Translations under genes and position numbers: made by a program
The notes under the pieces: generated by a model
The model's database searches: none
Seen by the model: only the letters and a program-made list of their open reading frames with translations
What the model was told of the DNA's origin: nothing
NCBI GenBank assembly: GCA_033557465.1
Contig: CM066035.1
Coordinates: 907,463,309-907,527,308, forward strand
Direction of reading: 5' to 3'
Length of the DNA stretch: 64,000 nt
Origin: Ichthyophis bannanicus
Taxonomy: Eukaryota > Chordata > Amphibia > Gymnophiona > Ichthyophiidae
Part shown: positions 55,050 to 64,000 of the stretch, piece by piece
How the letters are laid out: every line of letters starts with the position of its first letter
Numbering within the stretch: position 1 is the stretch's first letter

Positions 55050-55150
55050 CTTCAAATTTTTATTTTATTTATTTAACAGGATTTTTTATATACAGCTTTA
55101 TCATTTCAGTAAAAACAGTTTATATTGTAACTTAAACTTGGTAATGTACT
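55050..55150 (-). repeat. SINE with L2-like tail, distal half
   Basis: The reverse complement reads ATTACCAAGTTTAAGTTACA and a tail with GCTGTATATAAAAAATCCTG, matching the SINE at 42105-42180. Together with 56409-56518 it makes one SINE copy. Confidence 0.75.
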
Positions 55151-56399
55151 GTCACGCTCCAGCCCTCTGCCTAAGGCTTAGAGGGGTAGGGTTGCCATTA
55201 ACCTCTCTTATAAAAGGTTGAATAAACTATTTTTTCCCAGTGATGCCTGCTGGGAGTTGTAGTTTTGGCCTTCTAAGATGAAGTATAGTCATGAAACCGA
55301 AAGTAAAGGCAAATGACAAAATTTATTCCCCAAACGCAAACAAAGTCCATGTAGACTGTAACAGGATACTTCTCCATTCATTCGCTCAAGGTTATTTACA
55401 ACTTAGGCTGGATGAGCTTCACAGTTATTAATTATAGGCAGCTGCTTATCAATATAACGGATAAAGAAAACACAGCTTCTTCATTCAACAAAGTAAAAAA
55501 ATATCATCTTTTTACCTTTGTCTTCATTAAGCATTCAAATGTACATGCAACAGGTATCCTCCCATTAAACAGAGCAAGTTCCTACCTTCAGTTCAGACTA
55601 GGTTTCATTACTCTACTTTTCAGGAGACTTTATCTTTTCAGCTATTCTTTAGCAAAGGGACTCAAAGCTAACAGCTTGACATAGAGTACAGTCCATGAGT
55701 AGTTCTGGAGGCCATAAATCCTGCTCAGTAGGCTCAACCTGCATTTCCTCTGGCTCCGGTAATGCAGTGCCCTGCTCTGAGCTTTTAACGTATGTCTCAG
55801 GGTATATTCTCTCTGAGGATCCCTGTGTCTCTCGAGCACAGCTCCACCCAGTAAGGATAAATTGTACCTGAAGCTGTGGACACTTCTCCCTGGCTGTGTT
55901 CACCAGTCTCCCTCCAGTTTCTGGGAAACAGTCCCTGGTTCACTTCCCTGAGTTCCTTCCTGGAGCTCTGCCACGGCTCCCTGTTCCAGGCTTGGCTCCT
56001 TTGACTCCTGTGCTGAGTCCTGGGCTCCCACCTCTGAACTCTCTGAACCTTCTGATCAGGAACTGGGGTTTGAAGCCTTCTCTGCTCTCTCCTCCAGTTC
56101 TCTCTCCTCCCAGGCTCTCCCTCTCTGGGCTCTCCTCTCTGCTTTCTCTCTTGCCAAGGTTTATATCCCTGCTTCCCGGGCAGTGTCTCTCCCTCTCTGG
56201 ACAGGTGCTTGCAATTATCTTCCAAGCCTGCAACTACGTCAGCAGAGCTTGGATGTGGCAGCCTAGGTTCAGTTTCTCTCTGCTTGCTTTCTTTAGGCAA
56301 AAGCTGAAACCTGTGCACTGCAGGGATGTCACTTTTCTTAAAAGCAAAATCATCAGTTTCTCCTATCTCCATAGGCTCACTACAAGCTTCCTTATCACA
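55151..56399 (-). repeat. Solo LTR inside a SINE
   Basis: On the minus strand it runs from TGTGATAAGG to GCGTGACA, with TG...CA ends, and is flanked by GTAC on both sides (55147-55150 and 56400-56403), a 4 bp target duplication. It has a GGGATATAAACC TATA-like box near 56160 and an AATAAA near 55320. The length is 1249 bp. No internal retroviral region adjoins. The family is not recognised. Confidence 0.65.
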
Positions 56400-56408
56400 G
56401 TACATTAA

Positions 56409-56518
56409 ACGCGGATATTGATAGCTTGGATTTTTCTGAGGCAATGGAGGGTTAGGCTACTTGGCCAAGGCCACAGGGAGTACTAGTGGGAATCAAACCC
56501 TGGTCTCTGGGTTCCCAA
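56409..56518 (-). repeat. SINE with L2-like tail, proximal half
   Basis: The reverse complement has CCAGGGTTTGATTCCCAC (B box) and CTAACCCTCCATTGCCTCAG. It is interrupted at TTTAATGTAC by the LTR. The A-box part is missing. Confidence 0.75.
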
Positions 56519-57829
56519 GACATCTATAAGTTTTGTATATCCGTCTGCTGGTATTTTCTCCCACTCTTCAATTGTGATTTGTTCCAGCTCATGAATATTT
56601 CCAGGATTCCTTTCACCAATGGCAGATTTCAGCTCTTTCCAAAGATTCTTGATTGGATTGAGATCAGGACTCATTGCTGGCCAGTTTAAAACAGTCCGTT
56701 TGTTAATTTTTAAACATTCTTTTGTACTTTTGGATGTATGTTTTGGGTCATTGTCCTGCCAGAGGACTCATGACCTTTGACCCAGACCTAGCTTTCTGAC
56801 ACTAGGTAGCACATTTTGCTCCAAAATACTTTGGTAGTCCTCTGACATCATGATTCCTTTAATATGTTTCAAGCCTCCAGTTCCTGAGGGAGCAAAACAA
56901 ACCCTCAACATTATGGAACTTCCACCTTATTTTACTATGGGAAGGGTGTTTGTTCCTTATAAGCTTCAATTTTTTCCTCTAAATGAATCGCTGGTCTGCA
57001 TTGCCGAAGAGCTCGTTTGATTTCATCTGTTCACAACATTTTCCCAGAAGGATTGTGGTTTCTCAAGGTGAGTTTGGACAAAGATCAGGCATGCCTTTTT
57101 ATGCTTGTCTTTGAGCAGTGGGGTCCTCCTTGGCCTTCCCCATGAAGTCCTTCTTTGTATAATGCGTGGCATGTGGTGCGGGTTGAAACCACCACTCCAG
57201 ATAGCTCCAAGTTAGCCTTAAGCTCTTTGGATGTTGTTCTTGGTGTTTTTCCAACAGTTTGCACTAACCTTCAAAGTTGTCTTGGATTAATTTTCCTCTT
57301 CCCACCACGTCCTGGGAGGTTCTTGACAGTTCCATGAGCAGAAAACATCGTAATAACATTTCGAACTGTAGACACAGGAATCCCAAGGTCTTTGGAGATG
57401 GCCTTGTACCCCATTGAAGTTTGATGTTGGTGATAATGGCCTTTCTGATTGTCTCAGGCAGCTCTCTTGTCTTCACCATTGTGAAAATGGAACAGAGTGA
57501 ATGTGGCCATTTTAAAAATTAGAGTCATTATTCATTGACTGATTCAAGTCTTGTGAGTACTGACAATTGATCATGGATGCATCTAATTTTACTGAAGTGG
57601 GAATATGGTTCTTCTGTTCAAACTGATTTCCATTGTTTGTAAAGGTGCCAGTAGTCATGTCCTGGCAATGTCCCAGTTTTTATACTATTTCCTTTTTTAA
57701 TTGGTCTTGTTTTATTTTATTCTTTTATGTGTCAAATACGTGTGCGTATATAGTCCAAAATCATTTCACTGGCCACTTTTTTTTAGGAGATATTGGACAT
57801 TAAGGGGTTGAACTGCAAGGGTGCTAGTA

Positions 57830-57890
57830 ATACAGTAACATAGTAAATGATGGCAGATGAATGTGGACCACAACTGTATATGTTCTATTC
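57830..57890 (-). repeat. CR1 3' end fragment
   Basis: ACAGTAACATAGTAAATGATG and GGCAGATGAA match the extreme end of CR1 3' UTRs. Very short. Confidence 0.5.
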
Positions 57891-57912
57891 TTAATTCCTT
57901 TTTTCCCCTCAG

Positions 57913-57976
57913 TTACAGTGATCTTAGTGAAGACAGTTCTTCGGAGAAAGAGTCCACTGAGTCTGAGCCAACTTGA
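57913..57976 (+). CDS. Possible terminal coding exon of an unidentified host gene
   Basis: A good 3' splice acceptor (CTTTTTTCCCCTCAG, ending at 57912) is followed by 20 codons, YSDLSEDSSSEKESTESEPT, and TGA at 57974-57976. The first exon base completes a split codon. A Ser/Glu-rich acidic C-terminus is common in nuclear proteins and has CK2-like sites (SEDSS, SEKE). It lies outside recognised transposons. I do not recognise the gene, and no other exon is apparent in the window. A chance match is possible. Confidence 0.35.
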
Positions 57977-58006
57977 AGCCCTTGAGCTGTGAGTAACATA
58001 ATGTTT

Positions 58007-61000
58007 TATTTTATTTATTTATTTAGCTGAATTTATATAGCACCTTTCACCAGGTCAAGGTGGTTTACATCGAACAAGAGAAAATACAATGTTACAGCAT
58101 CTTCAACTATATACAACATACAGTTGATATAAAAGAGTTTATAACTATATACAATCCTGAACTATTTATACTACATAGACTTGGGGCCCGATTTTCAACT
58201 GGGCAGTGCTATGCATCACGTCGGCGCATAGCCCGCCCCCTTCCACCTAACCCAGATTTTCAATGCCAGGGTCATATACGGCCCTTCTTTGAAAATCCAG
58301 GTCTCGCCGCACACCCTGAAAGCCGCAGGAGCTAACCGGGTAGCACCGATTTTTGATGCTACCCGCTTAGCCCCTGCGCCTGAAAGATAGGCGAGGAAAA
58401 ACCTTGACTATCTTTAAGGCGCAGAGGGCTAAGTGGGTAGCATCAAAAATTGCTGCTACCCAGTTAGCCCTTTCCTCCGCCCCCGCTCCACCTTGGAACA
58501 CCCCTAACACACCCCAATGCTAACTGCATAGTATCTGAGTGCATTAGGGACATATCCGGGATTTTCGAAGGGCACTACCCTTGTAGGTGCCCTTCGAAAA
58601 TCTCAGATAAAGAATTTATATGAGTAACTAGGCCAGTTACCCGTGTAAATGCCTTTGAAAATTGGGCCCTTAGATTATGTACAGGTGCATTCAACTAGCC
58701 TATGTTAAGGGGGTGAAGTGCTCGGTGAATAGGTGTTTTTTCAGATGCTTTCTGAAGGTTTTGAGATTTGTGATGTTCCTGAGATGGTCTGGGAGAGTGT
58801 TCCAAATAGAGGGTGCGTACAGTTGGAATGCTTGTTTACATGCTTGCTGGTTAGATTTGGTTCTGAGGTGGGGAATGACCAGGGTGTTCATAGTGAAGGT
58901 CCATCTAGTTCTGAGTTGCTTGGTGGTCTGGAGAAGCATGCATAGGTGTGGGAGAGTTGGTGTGAATTGCTTTGTGGGTTAGGATGAGAGTTTTGAATTT
59001 TATTCGGCTCTGTAAAGGGAGCCAGTGGAACTGTTTGAGTATGATCCTGTCTTGTTGCTGCTTGTAGGGTCCTTGCTGTTGAGTGGGGATCTGTTTGCAA
59101 TGGGAGGAGTGTGGACTGCGGCAGGCCTTGGTAGATAGCGTTGCAGAAATGCAGGTGGTGTATTATAAATGCTTGCAGAACAGTCTGGAAGTCTTCCGGT
59201 TCAAGGAAAGGTCCGAGGCGTTTTAGTGTCTTTGTTTTGAAGTAGATTGTCTTGGTGATTTTGCTGACGTGGGCTTTTAAAGTGAGGTATTGATCAAGGG
59301 TGATCCCTAGATATCGGACTTCATTCTTAGTTTTGACTGTTGTGGTGTTCAGTGTTGTGGGGGGGGGGATCGGACAAAGGTGGTATTTTTTGTTTTGTAG
59401 AGGGTCTTCATTTTGTTATAGTTGATTTGAAGGTTGTCTTTCAGTCAGTTGATTATGTCTGGAAGCATTCTGAGTGGGCGGATAGTGTGAGTTGGTGTAT
59501 GTTGATTTGCCCATTGATCATGATATCATCGGCATAGATGTGGATGTATAGGTTGTGAGATCTTATGATTGTGCAGAGTGGTCAAAGGTAGACGTTGAAA
59601 ATAAGAGCAGAGAGGATGGATCCTTGGGGAACTCCTTGGGTCTGCTTGTAAGGGGTGGAGATGTTTTGTCCAATCTTTATTTGCTACTGTTGATCTGTGA
59701 GGTAGGAAGTGAACCATTTTAGTACTGTTCCTTGGATTCCTTAGGTGCAGAGAAGTTGCAAGAGGATATTGTGGTTTATAGTGTCAAATGCCGATGAGAT
59801 GTCTAAGAAGATTAGTAGGCAGCCTTGATTGATGTGCTGTATTCCTTGAACTAGAGTGTTTACCAGGGTGGTCAAAAGTGTTTCCACTCCGTGGTGTGGA
59901 TGGAATCCATGTTGTTGAGGGTTGTGTTGGTCAATATGGTCTTGAAGTTGATGTTTGAAGGTTTTCTCCATGATCCTGGCAGTGAAGGGTAGGCAGTCGA
60001 TGGGTCTGTATGATGCAGGGTCTGATGGGTCCAGAGTGGGTTTTTCAGAGTTGGATGTATGGATGACGTCTTCAGGCATATGGACATAGTGCCTTGTTGT
60101 AGTATTGCATTTGTGATTTTGGTGAGTGCTCCACTTAGTTCTTTCTTGGCTGCCTTAATCCATGAGATGATGCAGGGATCCAGAGGGGAAGTTGTTGTGT
60201 TTAGGGATGCAATGGTATTTTCTATTTGTTACTTTATGATATCTGTGAAGGAGGTCCAGGGGTCCATGAGAGTGAAATTGTCTTCGAGAGAGGGTGTGAG
60301 AGGGGCTTCCAGTTGGGGGTGCAGTTGCTTGTAGTGTTTAGCCAGTTGTTGAGAGTGAACGTTATTTCAGTGTTTTCAGTAGTTGGTGCTTTTTTTAGAT
60401 GTTTTACGATGTTGAAGAGCTCTCTTGTCTGTATGATTGCAGAGTTGAGCAGTTTAGTATGGTGTTCCTGTCTTGCCATATCTTTTGCAGCAAGGTAGTC
60501 ATTTAGAAGTCGAACGTATTGGAGCCTTTCTTCGTTGCTTTTTGTTTTGCACCACTTTCGTTCATGTTTGCGGAGTTGTCGTTTTTGATGTCAAAGAGCT
60601 GGGGTGTACCATTCAGTTTTGTTTTTTTTCATATGTTTGGACTGTGGAATTGGGGGCGATGACTTCTTCCCTGGTGATGGTGTTCCAGTTTTCATTGAGG
60701 ACATCGGGGTCCATGGTCCTTCATGAAAGTGTTTTAGGGTGTCGCAAATGAAGTTGTCCTTATTGAAAGGTTTGAATCTCTGTATTGATGGGGATGAGTT
60801 GTGATTTTTGTTGATGAGAGTATGTGGGAGGGAGAAGTGGATTAGTTTGTTATCTGACCAGGGTACTGGACATGTCTGGATGGAGTGTGGGGGACCCATT
60901 TGCGTTGTATGCTTGTTAGAGAAAATTAGGTCTAGGGTGTTGGAGATGTTCACTAGTTGTGTAAGGCCCATTGCTGACATAGCTTGGATGAAGGTGAGGA

Positions 61001-61200
61001 TGTGGTTGTGTTGTAGCAAGAGAGGTTAAAGTCTCCTAGTACTAGGAGGTCTTTTCCAGTTTTTGTTGCTGTTATCACTCTGTCCAGGATAACTGACAGG
61101 TCGTTGACATTGGCGGATGGCATCCTGTATATGAGGCAGATAGATGGTTGCCAGTTTGTTGGTGATAGTAATGGAATCAGCTTCATGTATACTGTAGTGT
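58007..61200 (-). mobile_element. L2-clade LINE, long copy with endonuclease, MITE inside
   Basis: On the minus strand, 61186-60953 has KDLLVLGDFNLSCYN (APE endonuclease GDFN block), 61019-60591 continues the endonuclease (NTLDLIFSN, WSDNKLIHFSLP), and 60079-59741 starts the RT (SYRPIDCLPFTARIMEK, LDISSAFDTINHNILL). 58939-58700 ends it (LYAPSIWNTLPDHLRNI, LFTEHFTPL). Many frameshifts occur, and the YADD region is at about 59520-59545. The 3' end near 58007 has the (TTTA)n tract. It is the longest L2 here. Confidence 0.8.
58184..58669. mobile_element. MITE (486 bp) inserted in the L2 3' UTR
   Basis: It starts GGGCCCGATTTTCAACTGGG and ends CTTTGAAAATTGGGCCC, a terminal inverted repeat of about 17 bases. 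Flanks TAGACTTG and TAGATTAT may be a decayed 8 bp duplication (hAT-like). An inner inverted pair (58330-58375 and 58428-58473, built on GGGTAGCATCAAAAAT) could fold. No coding sequence. Confidence 0.7.
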
Positions 61201-61202
61201 TA

Positions 61203-61330
61203 ATACTTATTTATTTATTCAAATCATATTCCATCAAATAGCCATAGGCATCAAATAGCCATAGGCAGATTACAATGCAAACATCTATAAAACATCTACA
61301 AAATAAATATGGACATCAGTGCTCTTTTGA
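61203..61330 (-). repeat. LINE/SINE 3' tail fragment
   Basis: TTATTTATTTATTCAAATCA followed by a duplicated ATCAAATAGCCATAGGCA (61234-61267). It looks like another LINE-type tail in minus orientation. Confidence 0.45.
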
Positions 61331-61586
61331 GGTTGCGCTGTTAATGGGTGACTTACTCACAAGTTATTGCACCATAAGCATGCACAAATAGCCATGCCTT
61401 CAAATGTTTGCGAACATGGGCATAGCATCAATCGTAAACAGTGGCGCACATGCACCACCAGCTTAGGAAGGTTGTATGCCAGGCACTACCAGTGCTGTCC
61501 CAGCCTGTAACATCTTCCCAGTCCTGCATGCTAACCCAGCAGCAGGCACCTCTGTCGTTTTTCTTTCACTCACTACAGCTGCACAG

Positions 61587-64000
61587 TTCTCCAGGACCAA
61601 GCAGGAAGGTCAGTTCTCACATATGGGTGTCATCGGCGCCAATGAAGCCCCAGCGGAGCATTTCCCCAGCTTTCTATGAAAACTTATGGGAATTCAGGCA
61701 TGCATGCGCGGTTCCCTTCCCGCCTAAAGGTGCCATCTTACCTCAGTCTCTTTTTTTCCGAGAAGCCCACCGGACGTGAGTCCTGTCATCCCGGATAAAA
61801 GTTGATTTTTTTCGGCGATACTCGCTGTTTTTTCTCCCGGTTTGACGCCGGTTCCCCTCCCGCCGGGTTCGGTACACCGGTATCGAGCCCGATTCTTCTT
61901 TTTCGGTTTTTGCCCTTCGTGGCTGGCGTTCGCGCCCTTTTTTGCTTTTTCCCTGGAAGGCCGGTCCTTTGACCTCGCGGGGACTCTTTTTTCCCCGATG
62001 GCTTCCAGCGGTTTCAAGAAGTGTGATCGGTGTAAGAAATTAATGTCTCTCTCCGACACACACAACTGCTGCTTTCGGTGCCTCGGTCCTGATCACGACC
62101 CTAAGTCGTGTGGACCCTGTGGGAAGATGTCTTCCAAGGCACTCCGAAGTCGCCAGCAGCAGAAAGAAAGGCTTTTCTCGGACGCAGCCTCCGGCCGGGC
62201 CCGGACCTCGTCTGAGGCCTCGACATCTCGGGATTCGGATCCCGCGTGCCGTTGGAGCTCCTCGGACAGGGGGTCCCCCGACTGGGAACGCAAGAGGAAG
62301 AAGCGGCTCGCGAGGGTGTCGTCAGAGGTCCCTGGCTCCTCGAGGGCCAGGTCTAAGACCCCCGACCGTCGCCCCGGGCCCGTGGACCAAGAGAAGCCTG
62401 CCAAAGTTCCTCGCGTGGAGCCGGAGTCTGCTGGACGCATAAGCCCTGTAGTCCTCGAGGACTCTCCTCCCAGGGAGCCGACATCGGGCCCGGTGCCGCC
62501 GGGGCCCAAGTCGGTGGCTGCTGCGTCTCCCGAGCTGAGTCTCAGGATGACAGCCTTGGAGAGCAGATTGTCTGCTTTCATGGAGCAGCAGCGGGCACTG
62601 ATGGCCAGCCTGTCTGGCGCATCTGCCCCGACCACAGGGACATCGACTTCGAAGTCGACCCCTGAGACAGAGCCGATATTCGAGTCCATCATGGCTCGAA
62701 GTCGACCTCGGTCACGGTCTCCCTCGACCTCCTGCTCGGGGCTGAGGGCATCGACGCCGGTGCCTCCGGCATCGGGGCGGGTGCTCCAGGGCCCTGCGGG
62801 GTCGGACCCTGACTCCTCGTCGGATGAGTCCGCCTGGGAGACGGAGGATGAGGAGTCCCCCGATACGTTCAAGACTCGGTGCATCCCATCGGACTCACTG
62901 CAGTCTGAGCCCCGGAGTAGATCCCCTCCGGAGGATACTTGGTTCTCGGAGTTTGTCGGGATATGGCCACTGCCTTGGCTATTCCGGCGGACCCCGAGGA
63001 AGAGCCTCGAGCTGAAGAGCTCTAGGCCCTGCAGAATGACTCTCCTCCAAAGGAGGCCTTTACTGTCCCGGTTCCTCTGATGCTGGAACGGCTCCTCTTC
63101 CAGATGTGGGAGGCACCGGCCTCGGCGCCGGTTTTGAGCAAGCGAGTCGACTCGATCTATCGACTCAGGAAGAGCCCTGGCTTTCAGAAAGCACAGCTAC
63201 CACACCATTCCAGGGTTGTGGAATCGGCCACGCATCGTCTGAAGAGCCAGAAGATGCACTCTGCGGTGCCCCCCGGCAGGGAGGCCCGGAACCTTGATGG
63301 TGTAGGTAGAAAGTGCTTCCAGGGCTCGATGGTTGCTTGCCGTGTCCAGTCTTACCAGCTGTACATGGCAATGTACTTGCGGGACCTGGCAAAGGAGTTG
63401 GCCGGGTTCTCTGCTGGTCTCTCCGGGGAACCCTTGCAGAGATTCAAGTCCTTGTCCTCAGGGATTCGGGACTTCTCCAAGTTCATGTCCCGCGCTGCCT
63501 ACGATGGCTTCGAGGCTTCGGCCTGAGTTGTGGCAGCCAGCATCGCGGCTCAACACCAGGCATGGCTGCAGTCATTGGACCTCGAGCCATGGGTTTAGGA
63601 CAAGTTGGTCGATGTCCCTTGCCGAGGTGAAAACCTTTTTGGCAAGCCCATGACCGAGAAGGCCGCCCAGCTCGAAACAGAGCACCTTACACGGACAAGG
63701 CTGTCTAGGAAGACCTCTGCCCCTTCTCATAAGAAGAAGGGTTCGGGTAAAAAGCCCTTTTACCCGAGGAAGGGCACTGCCTACAAACAGTACCCTCAAT
63801 ATCAGGCTACCCAAGCTGCACCCCAGGGTCAGCAAGCCAAGGGGCAGGGTAATGGGCCCCGTAGGCAGAGGACCCCCAAGCCTCCGGCCCCTGCTCCCAC
63901 TCAGCAGGGTGGGGGTTTTTGACTCCTTGAGCGTAGCCTCTCCGTCCCTGCTATCCCAACCCTGCACAGGAGGTCGCCTCGCCCTATTTGCCCACCAGTG
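61587..64000 (+). mobile_element. DIRS-type retrotransposon F, left part, cut by window end
   Basis: The left end TTCTCCAGGACCAAGCAGGAA matches C in type, followed by the AAAGGTGCCATCTTACCTCAG block of the C/D/F subfamily. Gag follows. The start of the RT region would lie at or beyond the window end. Confidence 0.85.
61998..63922 (+). pseudogene. DIRS F gag-like protein
   Basis: ATG at 61998 (MASSGFKKCDRCKKL) fits the starts in A, B and C. The Cys/His array CDRC...DTHNCCFRCLG...HDPKSCGPC spans residues 8-45. A long Ser/Pro/Arg-rich region follows (a GC-rich, CpG-rich stretch at 62100-62900). The frame changes near 62965. The second half (63080-63922) holds SIYRLRKSPGFQKAQLPHHS, GREARNLDGVGRK, RGENLFGKP and a Gln/Pro-rich end, but has TGA at 63524 and TAG at 63596. 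Homologous to A and B over its whole length. Confidence 0.85.

Larger units (their letters stand above)
54796..57820 (-). mobile_element. Tc1/mariner transposon, split by SINE and solo LTR
   Basis: On the minus strand, 57500 to 56519 carries a decayed Tc1 transposase: near its start MVKTRELPETIRKAII (helix-turn-helix region), and at the end SPDLNPIKNLWKEL with the DDE-family SPDLNPIE block and YTKLIDV. The frame and 3' UTR resume at 55057 with FEGCHHCQGLCKQ and run to 54796. The gap (55058-56518) is a SINE, itself split by an LTR. The right end of DIRS E abuts the Tc1 3' part. Confidence 0.75.

Noticed and set aside
55797..56444. 215-residue Arg/Glu-rich minus-strand frame as a gene
   Set aside because: It lies within the solo LTR, starts in the flanking SINE, and reflects purine-rich repeats.

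Overview
The window reads as repeat-rich vertebrate DNA, most likely amphibian, with a caecilian as my best guess. It carries DIRS-type tyrosine-recombinase retrotransposons, L2, CR1 and RTE-BovB LINEs, L1-like fragments, tRNA-derived SINEs, Tc1/mariner and hAT-like DNA transposons, and a His-tRNA-primed endogenous retrovirus. The species call is inference from this mixture, not proof. Nearly all coding sequence belongs to mobile elements, and almost all of it is broken. The only candidate host gene piece is a possible terminal exon at 57913-57976.

Layout. 1-5350 holds L2 fragments on both strands, a Tc1-like fragment and an AT-rich MITE-like stretch. 5358-17762 is an endogenous retrovirus on the minus strand: LTR 5358-6022, env 6270-8446, pol 8401-12922, gag 12923-15021, PBS 15127-15146 and a second LTR spread over 15150-17473. 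Its protease region is split by a 955 bp near-perfect palindrome with a 17 bp target duplication. Its upstream LTR is split by a CR1, itself split by an L2. Beyond that LTR lies a second env-tail fragment (17510-17762), which suggests a tandem provirus.

17763-20003 has L1-like ORF1 remains and a hAT-like element. 20004-30965 is DIRS element A with a sister copy B (21416-26896) inserted in its gag gene without target duplication. 30966-34700 is mostly a CR1 with a SINE inside plus DNA I cannot assign. 35220-38168 is an internally deleted DIRS (C) containing an L2, and 38612-40220 is a 5'-truncated DIRS (D). 40480-42500 holds SINEs, L1-like and CR1 fragments and a MITE-like repeat.

42800-54795 is bounded by the two ends of a third DIRS subfamily (E). 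Inside it are a 3.3 kb BovB (43013-46306, 11 bp target duplication), a nearly full L2 ORF2 (about 49057-51545) and two L2 tails. 54796-57820 is a Tc1 transposon split by a SINE that is in turn split by a solo LTR. 58007-61200 is an L2 holding a MITE. 61587-64000 is the left part of another DIRS (F), cut by the window end.

How they work together: each family encodes its own mobility. DIRS elements have gag, RT/RNase H and tyrosine recombinase between inverted ends, with an internal complementary region. LINEs have an APE endonuclease and RT. The SINEs carry 3' tails like those of BovB or L2 and so probably borrow those enzymes. The nesting gives a relative order of insertion.
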